The notes under the pieces are model-generated. The model did not search any database. It saw only the letters and a program-made list of their open reading frames with translations, and was not told the DNA's origin. Below are positions 33,387-41,837 of a DNA stretch of 64,000 bases, piece after piece (positions within the stretch are counted from its first letter, which is position 1; each line of letters starts with the position of its first letter). The stretch spans positions 3,492,501 to 3,556,500 of the forward strand of contig CP051237.1 of the NCBI GenBank assembly GCA_017794825.1, in the 5' to 3' direction. This stretch comes from Pararhizobium sp. GTDB lineage: Bacteria; Pseudomonadota; Alphaproteobacteria; Rhizobiales; Rhizobiaceae. The translations under genes and the position numbers were made by a program.

Positions 33387-34543
33387 CTGGCGCTTCGGAT
33401 CTGCCGCTTGCCGGGCTGGTCGTGCTCGACATGAGCCAGTTTCTTTCCGGTCCCTACGCAACACTGCGCTTGCAGGATCTCGGCGCGCGCGTGATCAAGA
33501 TCGAGCGTCCGGGCGCAGGCGATCTCTCCCGCAGCCTCTATCTCAGCGACACCGAGATCGGCGGCGATTCGACTATCTTCCACGCCATTAACCGCGGCAA
33601 GGAAAGCCTGGCGATCGATCTTAAAAGCGGGGAAGATGTCGAAAAACTGCGGCGTTTGATCGCAAAGGCCGACGTGCTGGTTCAGAACTTCCGTCCCGGC
33701 GTCATAGAACGTCTTGGGCTGGACTATGACGCCGTCAAACAGATCAATCCGAAGATCGTTTATGGATCGATCAGCGGATATGGCGAGGAGGGTCCGTGGG
33801 TGAAGCGGCCCGGCCAGGATCTGCTCGCGCAGGCGCGGTCGGGCGTCATGTGGCTGAGCGGCGACGATGGCGACGGCCCGGTGCCAATGGGCCTCGCGGT
33901 TGGCGACATGTTTGCCGGCGCAGCCCTGGCGCAGGGATTGCTCGCAGGTCTCGTCAAGCGCGGCCTGACCGGCGAGGGCAGCCATGTTCAGACCAGCCTT
34001 CTGGAAGCCCTCGTCGACTTCCAGTTCGAGGTGCTGACCACCTATCTCAATGACGGCAGGCGGATGCCAAAACGCTCCGGTTTCCGGAGCGCCCACGCCT
34101 ACTTGTCGGCGCCCTACGGCGTTTACCAAGCGAAGGACGGCTTCATAGCCATCGCGATGACCCCGATATCCAGGCTTCGCGACCTGATGGACGTCCCGGC
34201 GCTGTCGCCCTATGCCGGCGACCCGGGAAGCTGGTTTACAAGCCGCGACGAAATCAAGAGGATCATTGCGGCGGCGGTCGCCAAAAGGTCGATCGAGGAA
34301 TGGCAGGGGGTGTTCGAACCGGCTGACATCTGGTGCTCCCCGGTGCTCGACTGGGATCAGTTGATGGAAAGCGAGGGGTTCTTGGTTCTCGACATGCTTC
34401 AGAGGGTCGAGCGGGAGGACGATGTCTCGATCCTGACGACGAGCTCGCCGATCCGGGTCAACGGCGTGCGCCCGAAATTGGCGCGCGCAGCCCCGGCTGT
34501 CGGCGAGCATACGGCGGCCATCTGCGAGGAGTTCGGCCTGTGA
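33383..34543 (+). CDS. CaiB/BaiF-family CoA-transferase (family III)
   Basis: 386 residues from ATG 33383. It opens LAGLVVLDMSQFLSGPYATLRLQDLGARVIKIERPGAGD in pieces typical of family III enzymes, has the INRGKESLAIDLKS and VQNFRPGVIERLGLDY segments, and the expected nucleophilic Asp in VGDMFAGA (near 176). These enzymes move CoA between carboxylic acids without an enzyme-CoA thioester on Glu of families I/II. Length is at the short end (about 390-430). The next gene overlaps by four bases. A MaoC-type hydratase in the main operon could act on the CoA ester formed. Substrate unknown. Confidence 0.85.
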   Translation: MTGASDLPLAGLVVLDMSQFLSGPYATLRLQDLGARVIKIERPGAGDLSRSLYLSDTEIGGDSTIFHAINRGKESLAIDLKSGEDVEKLRRLIAKADVLVQNFRPGVIERLGLDYDAVKQINPKIVYGSISGYGEEGPWVKRPGQDLLAQARSGVMWLSGDDGDGPVPMGLAVGDMFAGAALAQGLLAGLVKRGLTGEGSHVQTSLLEALVDFQFEVLTTYLNDGRRMPKRSGFRSAHAYLSAPYGVYQAKDGFIAIAMTPISRLRDLMDVPALSPYAGDPGSWFTSRDEIKRIIAAAVAKRSIEEWQGVFEPADIWCSPVLDWDQLMESEGFLVLDMLQRVEREDDVSILTTSSPIRVNGVRPKLARAAPAVGEHTAAICEEFGL

Positions 34544-35670
34544 CGGTTCGGCTCAAGGGCATGACCTGGAGCCATCCGCGCGGGTATGACCCGATGGTGG
34601 CCTGCTCCAGGCTCTGGAAGGAACGGTCCGGCGTCGAAATCGACTGGGACAAGCGCTCGCTGCAGGATTTCGAATCCTTTCCGGTCGAGGAACTGGCCCG
34701 AGCCTATGATCTGATCGTCATCGATCATCCCCATGTCGGCGAGATCACGGCGCAGTCCTGTCTTGCGCATCTCGATATTGCCGGCAGGGAGCAGGAGAGG
34801 AGCGCTCTGGCAGACGGATCAGTCGGCGGTTCTTATCCGAGTTATACCTGGCAGGGGCGTCAATGGGCCTTTCCGATAGACGCTGCAGCACAGGTCATGG
34901 CCTGGCGACCGGACCTGATCAGCGAAGCGCCGCGAAGCTTCGACAAGGTGATCGCGCTCGCAGGGCAGGGCCGGGTATTGATCCCCATGCGGCCGCCGCA
35001 CTGTCTGATGACCTTCTATACGCTCGCCGCCAATCTCGGTACGCCCTGCGCAACACAGGGACCGGGCGCGCTGATTGACAGGGACGCCGGCGAGGCCGTC
35101 TATGACCTGATCGCCAAGCTGATGCGTCACGTTCCTGTCGCCTGCTACGAGATGGATCCGATTGCGGTGTCGGAAAGAATGAGCGCCGGCGACGAGATTG
35201 CCTGCGCGCCGCTGATCTACGGCTATGTCAACTACGGGATCGATGGCTTTCGCGAAAAGCGTCTGGCGTTCGCCGACATCCCGGCCGCAGGCGACAGCGG
35301 ACCGGTGGGTTCGGCGCTTGGCGGTACAGGCATCGCCGCTTCCGCCTTTTCCGATCACGTCAGTGAGGCGGTGGACTTCGCCTACTGGATCGCCAGTGAT
35401 GAAATACAACGCGGGCCGTTTGCGGGCGCTGGTGGTCAGCCCGGACACGCCGCCGGCTGGGAGGACGATACGGTCAACGCCGCAACAAACGATTTCTACA
35501 GGAATACGAGGCAAACCCTGGAGACCGCTTGGGTGCGTCCCCGTCACAGCGGCTACATGCCGTTTCAGCAGCAGGCCTCCGACCGTCTGAATAAAGGCCT
35601 GATGTCCGGCGAAGCGGCGGGGCCCGTGATCGCCGATATCAACGTCCTGTTTGAAAGGAGTTTCGGCTGA
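34540..35670 (+). CDS. Solute-binding-protein-like protein without a signal peptide
   Basis: 376 residues starting at GTG 34540 inside the CoA-transferase stop (GTGA). It follows the type 1 extracellular solute-binding fold: an N-terminal lobe with DLIVIDHPHVGEI, YTWQGRQWAFPIDAAAQVMAWRPDL, and a C-terminal lobe with GTGIAAS and AVDFAYWIASDE. Unlike true ABC binding proteins it has no hydrophobic leader; the first residues are TVRLKGMTWSHPRGYD, and upstream sequence is locked inside the previous gene. So it is probably cytoplasmic and may sense or carry a sugar acid or CoA-linked product. Convergent with the lactonase gene. Confidence 0.7.
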   Translation: MTVRLKGMTWSHPRGYDPMVACSRLWKERSGVEIDWDKRSLQDFESFPVEELARAYDLIVIDHPHVGEITAQSCLAHLDIAGREQERSALADGSVGGSYPSYTWQGRQWAFPIDAAAQVMAWRPDLISEAPRSFDKVIALAGQGRVLIPMRPPHCLMTFYTLAANLGTPCATQGPGALIDRDAGEAVYDLIAKLMRHVPVACYEMDPIAVSERMSAGDEIACAPLIYGYVNYGIDGFREKRLAFADIPAAGDSGPVGSALGGTGIAASAFSDHVSEAVDFAYWIASDEIQRGPFAGAGGQPGHAAGWEDDTVNAATNDFYRNTRQTLETAWVRPRHSGYMPFQQQASDRLNKGLMSGEAAGPVIADINVLFERSFG

Positions 35671-35684
35671 GCGGTCCCCCCGAT

Positions 35685-36521
35685 CTATAGGCCCCAGATC
35701 CGCCTTGCGTTGGCGTGCAGGAGTTTGGCCTTTTCGTCCTCGCTTGCGCCTTCGAGCAACGCATGCGTTGCGGCAACCCAGGCCAGCAGACCACCGCCCA
35801 GTGTGCAGACCGGCCAGTCGCTGCCCCAAACCACGCGATCCCAGCCGAAGCTTGCAATCGTGTGCTCGACCCAGGGTCGCAGCGTTTCCGCGATCCAGGT
35901 TTCCGGATCGGCATAGGCGACGACGCCGGAGATCTTCGCTGTGACGTTCGGTCGTTGCGCAATCTCCGTGATCCGGTCTCGCCAGGGCTGGCGGGCGTCC
36001 CCCGCAATGTCGGGCACGCCGCAATGATCGAGGATGAAGTTGACGTCAGGCGCCAGGTCGACCAGCGCGATCGCCTTGTCCAGTTGGCCGGGCAGGACGC
36101 ACAGATCGAAGGTCAACCGGCTGTCGCCGAGACGTTTGATATTCTCGCGAAACAGAGGCTGTTCGGACAGATCGTCCGGCATGACATGGAGAACGCGACG
36201 GAAGCCCTTGACGAACGGATCGGAGAGGCAAGATTCCAGGTGTTCGGAGAAATGTTCCTCCTCCGGACGGCAGGACACGATTGCGCCGGCGATCAGGCTG
36301 TTTTCGCGCTGCGACAGCGTCTTGACGTAGGCTGTTTCGTCGTCGATGCGGGAGGTTGCGACGTCCACTTCCATGTGCAGAGTCGTGGATATGCCGGCGC
36401 GGCGGGCTTCGCGCTCGTAATTCTCGTAGAACCAGTCCCGGTTCAGCGGTTCAACCTCGCTCAGCCAGGGATAGTCCAGGGCTTCGCGGTCGATGACATG
36501 GAGATGCGTGTCGACGATCAT
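35685..36521 (-). CDS. Amidohydrolase-family sugar lactonase (L-fuconolactonase-like)
   Basis: 278 residues, metal-dependent TIM barrel of the COG3618 amidohydrolase group. DTHLHVID at the N-terminus gives the first two His ligands; LDHCGVPDIAG and VWGSDWPVC give the later His and Asp. This family includes the lactonase that opens L-fucono-1,5-lactone, which fits the L-fuconate dehydratase and later pathway genes encoded nearby. Start at ATG 36521 after GGAGGAAAC. Downstream of the IclR regulator on the same strand (63-bp gap), and likely co-transcribed with it. Confidence 0.82.
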   Translation of the reverse strand: MIVDTHLHVIDREALDYPWLSEVEPLNRDWFYENYEREARRAGISTTLHMEVDVATSRIDDETAYVKTLSQRENSLIAGAIVSCRPEEEHFSEHLESCLSDPFVKGFRRVLHVMPDDLSEQPLFRENIKRLGDSRLTFDLCVLPGQLDKAIALVDLAPDVNFILDHCGVPDIAGDARQPWRDRITEIAQRPNVTAKISGVVAYADPETWIAETLRPWVEHTIASFGWDRVVWGSDWPVCTLGGGLLAWVAATHALLEGASEDEKAKLLHANARRIWGL

Positions 36522-36584
36522 TCAGTTTCCTCCCTATCCTGCAATGTAATCTTTCACAGGAGAATACATTGTTCAAATAAGAAA

Positions 36585-37367
36585 TTATTTCGCGTTCAAC
36601 GCTTCGGAACCGGCCAGGGCGGAGAGCTGTCTGGAGGTTTCGGCGATCAATTCCAGCGTTTCCGTCATGTCGGGCGCCTGGGGCACATTGACGAGCGCGA
36701 TATAGGGGATCGTCAGGGCGGCGATCGCTCTTCCATCAGGGCCGAGCACGGGCGCCGAAAGATTGTAGACGCCGGCTGTCTGGGCGCTCGGCATCATTTC
36801 GTAGCCCCGCTCGCGGATCTGGTCGAGACGGTCAAAGAATTCCTTTGCGACGGTCGGATGTTCCTTGCTGCTGGAGTATTCGTTGATCATCAGCAATCGT
36901 TCTTCTTGCGATCTGAAGGCCAGCAGTACGTGGCCGGAACCGGTGTCGAAGAGACCGATATGCGAGCCGACACGGATCGAAATGCCCCAGTATCCGGGTG
37001 CTTCCTGCTGTGCGACCACCACGACGGAGCCGCGATCGAACACGGCCAACTGGTTTGCCTGCCGCGTCTGTTCGGCAAGTTCGCGCATGAATGGCGTCGC
37101 ATAGGAAACCAGCCGGCGCACAGGCGCATGGGACTGCGCAAGTCCGAACAGCTTCAGTGTGAGCGAATAACGGTCGCCGTCGATCCGCGTCACGTATCCG
37201 CGTCTGACAAGACGATCCAGCATCCGGTAGAACTCGTTCGGGCTCCGGCCGAGAAACTTTGCGATTTCAGCCTGTGTCAGTCCGCCGTCGATCTGGGCCA
37301 AAAGCTCCAGTATGTCGAGCCCCTTATCGAGAGCGGGCGCGCGGTAGCGGTCTTCCTCCTGGCTCAT
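36585..37367 (-). CDS. IclR-family transcriptional regulator
   Basis: 260 residues. The N-terminal winged helix (about 15-70) reads ALDKGLDILELLAQIDGGLTQ, then EIAKFLGRSPNEFYRMLDRLVRRGYV; the C-terminal effector domain has GLFDTGSGHVLLAF and the AALTIPYI segment. IclR proteins sense small organic acids or sugars. Divergent from the sugar ABC transporter operon, so it most likely controls that operon and its own operon with the lactonase. Start chosen at ATG 37367, 6 nt after GGAGA; the frame opens with TTG seven codons earlier. A 10-bp inverted repeat pair in the divergent gap is the candidate operator. Confidence 0.9.
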   Translation of the reverse strand: MSQEEDRYRAPALDKGLDILELLAQIDGGLTQAEIAKFLGRSPNEFYRMLDRLVRRGYVTRIDGDRYSLTLKLFGLAQSHAPVRRLVSYATPFMRELAEQTRQANQLAVFDRGSVVVVAQQEAPGYWGISIRVGSHIGLFDTGSGHVLLAFRSQEERLLMINEYSSSKEHPTVAKEFFDRLDQIRERGYEMMPSAQTAGVYNLSAPVLGPDGRAIAALTIPYIALVNVPQAPDMTETLELIAETSRQLSALAGSEALNAK

Positions 37368-37389
37368 CTTTTTCTCCGTGAAAATCAAT

Positions 37390-37468
37390 ATTCATATACG
37401 CATATTTCGGAGCATCAACAACAAAGGAATAGCTTGACCGCTGGTAAAGAAGATGTTTGTATATGAAT
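37390..37468. promoter_or_regulatory. Divergent IclR-type operator pair
   Basis: ATTCATATAC at 37390-37399 and its exact reverse complement GTATATGAAT at 37459-37468 lie 59 bp apart between the IclR gene and the sugar-binding gene. Two half-sites in mirror orientation fit one repressor that controls both promoters. Confidence 0.5.
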
Positions 37469-37535
37469 GAACCACTCATCAGTGAGGGTTTAGGGCTCGT
37501 TGCCCGCCAATCATCAACGTCTCGGGAGGAGGCTC

Positions 37536-38852
37536 ATGAACAAGCTATTGGCCGGCGTATCCGCCGGCGTCCTCGCACTGGTTGCCGGCGAGGCTGCAAT
37601 TGCGCAGGACATGCCGGGGAAATTCGACGGCGTCACCATCGACGCCAAGCTGATCGGCGGTCAGCAATACGAAAATCTCTACTCGCGGATTGCCGAGTGG
37701 GAAGAAGCGACCGGCGCGAAGGTTAACGTCATTTCGAAGAAGAATCACTTCGATCTCGACAAGGAAATCAAATCCGATATCGCCGTTGGCGCGCTGAACT
37801 GGTGCGTTGGATCGAACCATTCATCGTTCGCCCCTCAATATCCGGGCATCTACACCGATCTTTCGCAGCTTCTGCCGCAGGAAGAAATCGACGCCTTCGT
37901 CGACGCCAACATCGACGCGTCGACGCTTGACGGCAAGCTGGTAATGCTGCCGAGGGCGCAGTTCGACGTTTCGGCGATGTATTACCAGAAGAGCCTGTTC
38001 GAGGACGAGGACAACAAGGCGAAGTTCAAGGAAAAATACGGCTACGACCTTACCCCGCCGGAAACCTGGGAACAGGTGACCGATCAGGCGGAGTTCTTCG
38101 CCAATCCGCCGGATTTCTACGGCACGCAATATGCAGGCAAGGAAGAGGCGATCAATGGCCGCTTCTACGAGATGCTGCTTGCCGAAGGCGGTGAATATCT
38201 CGACGCGGACGGTCGCCCGGTGATCAATTCCGAAGCCGGCGTTCGTGCGCTGAACTGGTTCGTCGAGCTGTACACCAACAAGGCTGTCCCTGCCGGCACG
38301 ACCAACTATCTGTGGGACGATCTCGGACAGGGATTCGCCTCCGGCACCGTGGCTCTCAATCTGGACTGGCCGGGCTGGGCAGGTTTCTTCAACGACCCTG
38401 GCGCCTCCAAGGTCGCCGGCAACGTCGGCGTGGTAGCGCCGCCCAAGGGCTCCTCCGGCGCCCGCACCGGATGGTCCGGTCATCATGGCTTCTCGGTAAC
38501 CGAAAGCTGTCCCGACAAGGAGGCCGCCGCCTCGCTGGTCTGGTTCCTGACCAACGAAGACAGTCAGAAGCTGGAAGCCGGGGCCGGTCCGCTGCCGACC
38601 CGGGACGCCGTCTGGGAATGGGTGATCGCGGAGGCAAAGGGCGACGATTATCGCACCGAGGTGCTTCAGGCCTTCCAGGAAGCGGCCAAGGGCGCCTATC
38701 CCGTGCCCCAGACACCCGAGTGGATCGCAATCTCCAACGCCGTCTACCCGGAGCTTCAGGCGGCCATTCTCGGCGACAAGACGCCTCAGCAGGCCCTTGA
38801 CGACGCGAACCAGTCGGCGACCGAAATACTGGAAGACGCCGGCGAACTCTAG
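37536..38852 (+). CDS. Sugar ABC transporter periplasmic binding protein (family 1)
   Basis: 438 residues with a signal peptide (about 1-23, KLLAGVSAGVLALVAGEAAIA, cleaved before QDMPG). The mature protein has the two-lobe family 1 fold: ISRIAEWEEATGAKVNVI near the N-terminus, NYLWDDLGQGFASGTVALNLDWPG in the hinge region, and a C-terminal helical lobe. It delivers a mono- or oligosaccharide to the two permeases that follow. Genes downstream for L-fuconate metabolism make L-fucose or a fucoside the best guess. Start at ATG 37536, after GGGAGGAGG. A hairpin after the stop separates it from the permease genes. Confidence 0.9.
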   Translation: MNKLLAGVSAGVLALVAGEAAIAQDMPGKFDGVTIDAKLIGGQQYENLYSRIAEWEEATGAKVNVISKKNHFDLDKEIKSDIAVGALNWCVGSNHSSFAPQYPGIYTDLSQLLPQEEIDAFVDANIDASTLDGKLVMLPRAQFDVSAMYYQKSLFEDEDNKAKFKEKYGYDLTPPETWEQVTDQAEFFANPPDFYGTQYAGKEEAINGRFYEMLLAEGGEYLDADGRPVINSEAGVRALNWFVELYTNKAVPAGTTNYLWDDLGQGFASGTVALNLDWPGWAGFFNDPGASKVAGNVGVVAPPKGSSGARTGWSGHHGFSVTESCPDKEAAASLVWFLTNEDSQKLEAGAGPLPTRDAVWEWVIAEAKGDDYRTEVLQAFQEAAKGAYPVPQTPEWIAISNAVYPELQAAILGDKTPQQALDDANQSATEILEDAGEL

Positions 38853-38869
38853 GCCAATAGAAAACTGAA

Positions 38870-38893
38870 GGGCGCGGCGTGTCCGCGCCCTTT
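38870..38893 (+). terminator. Hairpin between binding-protein and permease genes
   Basis: GGGCGCGG (38870-38877), loop CGTGT, CCGCGCCC (38883-38890) and TTT. The short T-run suggests partial termination or 3'-end protection, which would raise binding-protein mRNA above permease mRNA, as in many ABC operons. Confidence 0.7.
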
Positions 38894-38968
38894 CTGTCTC
38901 CGGTTCACCCGTCTGGCGATAACCGGTATTGTTCTCAAAAAAACTGACAAGAAACAGGTGAGGAAACG

Positions 38969-39865
38969 ATGAGAGGCTGGAAGCCTGCGCCGCATGTGCT
39001 TTTGCTTTTGCCTGCATTCATCGTGCTGGCGGCCGTCGTCATCGTGCCGTTGCTTCTGTCGCTCTATTCCAGTTTCACGCCCTTCCGGCTGACGCGTCCG
39101 GACTCGATCTACACCTTCATCGGCTTCCGGAACTATGAACGGCTTCTGTCGGACTGGGATTTCTGGGTTGCGTTCGGCCGGACGGTATTGCTCCTGACAT
39201 TTGCGCTTAATCTTGAAATGGTGCTCGGCCTCGTCCTGGCGCTGCTTGTGGAAAAAGCGACCCGAGGCCAGCGCATTCTGCGCACCATCATGATGTTTCC
39301 CATGATGTTTTCGCCGATCCTGGTCGGCTTCCAGTTCAAATTCATGTTCAACGACAATATCGGCGTGGTGAACAATGCGCTTCAGTCGCTGGGCCTGACG
39401 AACCAAGCGATACCGTGGCTGATCGACGGGCGGCTGGCCTTCATCTCGATCCTGACGGCAGAAATCTGGTCCTCGACCGCGGTCTTCGCGATTTTTATCC
39501 TGGCGGGCCTGATGGCCATGCCGCGCGAACCGCTGGAGGCTGCAAAGGTCGACGGTTGCACGCCATGGCAAAGCTTTCGCTATGTGACATGGCCCTTCGT
39601 CATGCCGTTCACCTATATCGCCATGACGATCCGGTCGCTGGACATTGCGCGGGCCTACGACATCGTCAAGATCATGACCGATGGCGGTCCAGCTGGGCGC
39701 ACGGAAATCCTGTGGACGCTGATTGCCCGCACAGCCTATTCGGATGCGCGGATGGGTCTCGCCAACGCCATGAGCTATATCGCCATTCTGCTGTCGATCC
39801 TGTTTACGGTGATCTTCTTCAGACAGCTTGCCAAGGCGCGCCAGCAGATTGGAGCGGAGTGGTAG
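38969..39865 (+). CDS. Sugar ABC transporter permease (MalF-like)
   Basis: 298 residues with six transmembrane helices; the first is HVLLLLPAFIVLAAVVIVPL. The cytoplasmic EAA loop that contacts the ATPase is EAAKVDGCTPWQSFRYVTWPF split over about 191-211. It forms the channel with the next gene's product. Two bases precede the next start region, and the operon continues without a break. Length is typical for the MalF/UgpA group without the extra periplasmic domain of E. coli MalF. Confidence 0.92.
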   Translation: MRGWKPAPHVLLLLPAFIVLAAVVIVPLLLSLYSSFTPFRLTRPDSIYTFIGFRNYERLLSDWDFWVAFGRTVLLLTFALNLEMVLGLVLALLVEKATRGQRILRTIMMFPMMFSPILVGFQFKFMFNDNIGVVNNALQSLGLTNQAIPWLIDGRLAFISILTAEIWSSTAVFAIFILAGLMAMPREPLEAAKVDGCTPWQSFRYVTWPFVMPFTYIAMTIRSLDIARAYDIVKIMTDGGPAGRTEILWTLIARTAYSDARMGLANAMSYIAILLSILFTVIFFRQLAKARQQIGAEW

Positions 39866-39866
39866 A

Positions 39867-40733
39867 ATGGACGAAAACGCTGTACACCGCATCAAGCGAA
39901 CCGTTCTGAAGGCAGGTCACCTGATCGGCCTGTTCCTGGCGATGGCCATCATCTGTCTTCCCGGTCTTTGGATCGTGCTGTCGTCACTGCGTCCAACCGT
40001 CGAGATAATGGCCAAACCGCCGGTCTGGATCCCGCGAAATGTCTCGCTCGACGCCTATGTCGCCATGTTCTCTGGCGTGGGGCAGGGCGGCATTCCGGTG
40101 CTCGATTATTTCCGCAATTCGCTGATCATTTCCGTGACCTCGACGGTCATTGCTCTCTGCATCGGTATGGCCGGCGGCTACGCATTCGCCCGCTACCGTT
40201 TCCGCGGAAAGACGTCGATCTTCCTCGGTTTCATGCTGACGCGTACGGTGCCGGGCATTGCGCTCTCGCTGCCGTTGTTTTTCGTCTACGCCCGTCTCGG
40301 CATCATCGATACGCATTTCGGCCTGATCCTTGCCTATGTGGCGCTTAACGTGCCGTTCACCGTCTGGCTCATCGACGGGTTCTTCAGGCAGGTGCCCCGC
40401 GATCTCGCCGAAGCGGCGCAGATCGACGGTTGCACGCGCTGGCAGGCCTTCTGGCGGGTCGAGTTTCCACTGGCGCGTCCGGGCATCGCATCGGCCGGGA
40501 TTTTCGCATTCCTGATCTCGTGGAATGAATTCGCTCTGGCGTCACAACTGACCCGATCCACCAATTCCAAGACGCTTCCGGTCGGTTTGCTGGACTACAC
40601 CGCAGAGTTCACCATCGATTGGCGCGGCATGTGCGCGCTCGCGGTCGTCATGATCATTCCGGCGCTGACGCTTACTTTCATCGTTCAGAAACACCTCGTA
40701 TCCGGACTGACGTCCGGGGCGGTCAAGGGATAG
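39867..40733 (+). CDS. Sugar ABC transporter permease (MalG-like)
   Basis: 288 residues, six transmembrane helices beginning LIGLFLAMAIICLPGLWIVL. The EAA loop reads EAAQIDGCTRWQAFWRVEFP with the conserved Gly and Pro after it, and the FLISWNEFALA helix is typical of MalG/UgpE proteins. The start at 39867 is an ATG directly after the MalF-like stop; upstream codons in frame lie inside the previous gene. Partner of the preceding permease. Confidence 0.92.
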   Translation: MDENAVHRIKRTVLKAGHLIGLFLAMAIICLPGLWIVLSSLRPTVEIMAKPPVWIPRNVSLDAYVAMFSGVGQGGIPVLDYFRNSLIISVTSTVIALCIGMAGGYAFARYRFRGKTSIFLGFMLTRTVPGIALSLPLFFVYARLGIIDTHFGLILAYVALNVPFTVWLIDGFFRQVPRDLAEAAQIDGCTRWQAFWRVEFPLARPGIASAGIFAFLISWNEFALASQLTRSTNSKTLPVGLLDYTAEFTIDWRGMCALAVVMIIPALTLTFIVQKHLVSGLTSGAVKG

Positions 40734-40735
40734 TC

Positions 40736-41833
40736 ATGGCTACTGTTTCGCTCAACAACCTGGTCAAGAAATACGGAAACCTGGAGGTCGTGCATTCGAT
40801 CAATCTGGACGTTGCCGACCGGGAATTCATCGCCCTCGTCGGGCCGTCCGGTTGCGGAAAGTCGACGTCTCTGCGGATGATCGCAGGGCTGGAGGACATC
40901 ACCGGCGGGGAGATCCGGATCGGCGATCGCGTTGTCAACGACCTGCCGCCGCGCCAGCGCAACATCTCGATGGTGTTCCAGTCCTACGCGCTCTATCCCC
41001 ACATGTCGGTGGCGGAGAACATGGGGTTCTCGCTCAAGATCGCCGGGCGTCCGCAGTCCGAGATCGACGCGGCGGTGGCGGACGCCGCGCGCACCCTCAG
41101 CCTTGAGGAACTGCTGGAGCGACGCCCGTCGCAGCTGTCCGGTGGGCAGCGCCAGCGCGTCGCCATGGGGCGGGCCATCGTGCGCAAGCCCGACGTGTTC
41201 CTGTTCGACGAGCCGCTGTCCAATCTCGACGCCAAGCTACGCATGCAGATGCGCACCGAAATCAAGAAGCTGCATGCGCAGGTCCAGTCGACGGTGATCT
41301 ATGTGACGCATGACCAGGTCGAGGCGATGACTCTCTCCGACCGCATCGTCATCATGCGCGACGGGCATATCGAGCAGGTGGGCACGCCGGAAGAGGTGTT
41401 CCAGCGGCCGGCGACCCGTTTCGTCGCTGGGTTTATCGGCTCGCCGACCATGAATTTGCGCGACGCCGAGATCGCCGACGGCAAGATGGTCTTCGCCAAT
41501 GGCGATGCGCTGCCGATCCCGCCGCAGTTCCGCGACAAGGTGTCGGCCGGCGGCAAAGTGGTCTTCGGCATCCGTCCGGACGATGTCTTTCCGGCGGGAC
41601 ATGGCATCCACTCGGGCGATGCGACGGATGTGCACACGATCGACGTGCCGGTGTCGATTACGGAACCGCTGGGCAACGAGACCCTCGTTTTCGCGGAATT
41701 TGCGGGCGACGACTGGATCGCGCGCATGCTCAATCCGAAAACGCTCCATCCGGGAGACCGGGTAGACTTGAGTTTTGACCTCAGTCAGGCGCATTTGTTC
41801 TCCGCGGACACGGAGAAAACGTTGAGGAGTTAA
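40736..41833 (+). CDS. Sugar ABC transporter ATP-binding protein (UgpC/MalK type)
   Basis: 365 residues. Walker A GPSGCGKST at about 37-45, signature LSGGQRQRVAMGRAI near 134-148, Walker B VFLFDEPLSNLDAKLR and the switch His in YVTHDQVEAMTLSDR. The C-terminal part after about 240 is an OB-type regulatory domain (FGIRPDDVFPAG), as in MalK and UgpC. It energises import through the two upstream permeases. Start at ATG 40736, two bases after the MalG-like stop. Confidence 0.95.
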   Translation: MATVSLNNLVKKYGNLEVVHSINLDVADREFIALVGPSGCGKSTSLRMIAGLEDITGGEIRIGDRVVNDLPPRQRNISMVFQSYALYPHMSVAENMGFSLKIAGRPQSEIDAAVADAARTLSLEELLERRPSQLSGGQRQRVAMGRAIVRKPDVFLFDEPLSNLDAKLRMQMRTEIKKLHAQVQSTVIYVTHDQVEAMTLSDRIVIMRDGHIEQVGTPEEVFQRPATRFVAGFIGSPTMNLRDAEIADGKMVFANGDALPIPPQFRDKVSAGGKVVFGIRPDDVFPAGHGIHSGDATDVHTIDVPVSITEPLGNETLVFAEFAGDDWIARMLNPKTLHPGDRVDLSFDLSQAHLFSADTEKTLRS

Positions 41834-41837
41834 TCCA

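Noticed and set aside
35715..37466. 583-codon plus-strand frame opposite the lactonase and IclR genes
   Set aside because: It spans two well-supported minus-strand genes and their gap and shows no domain.
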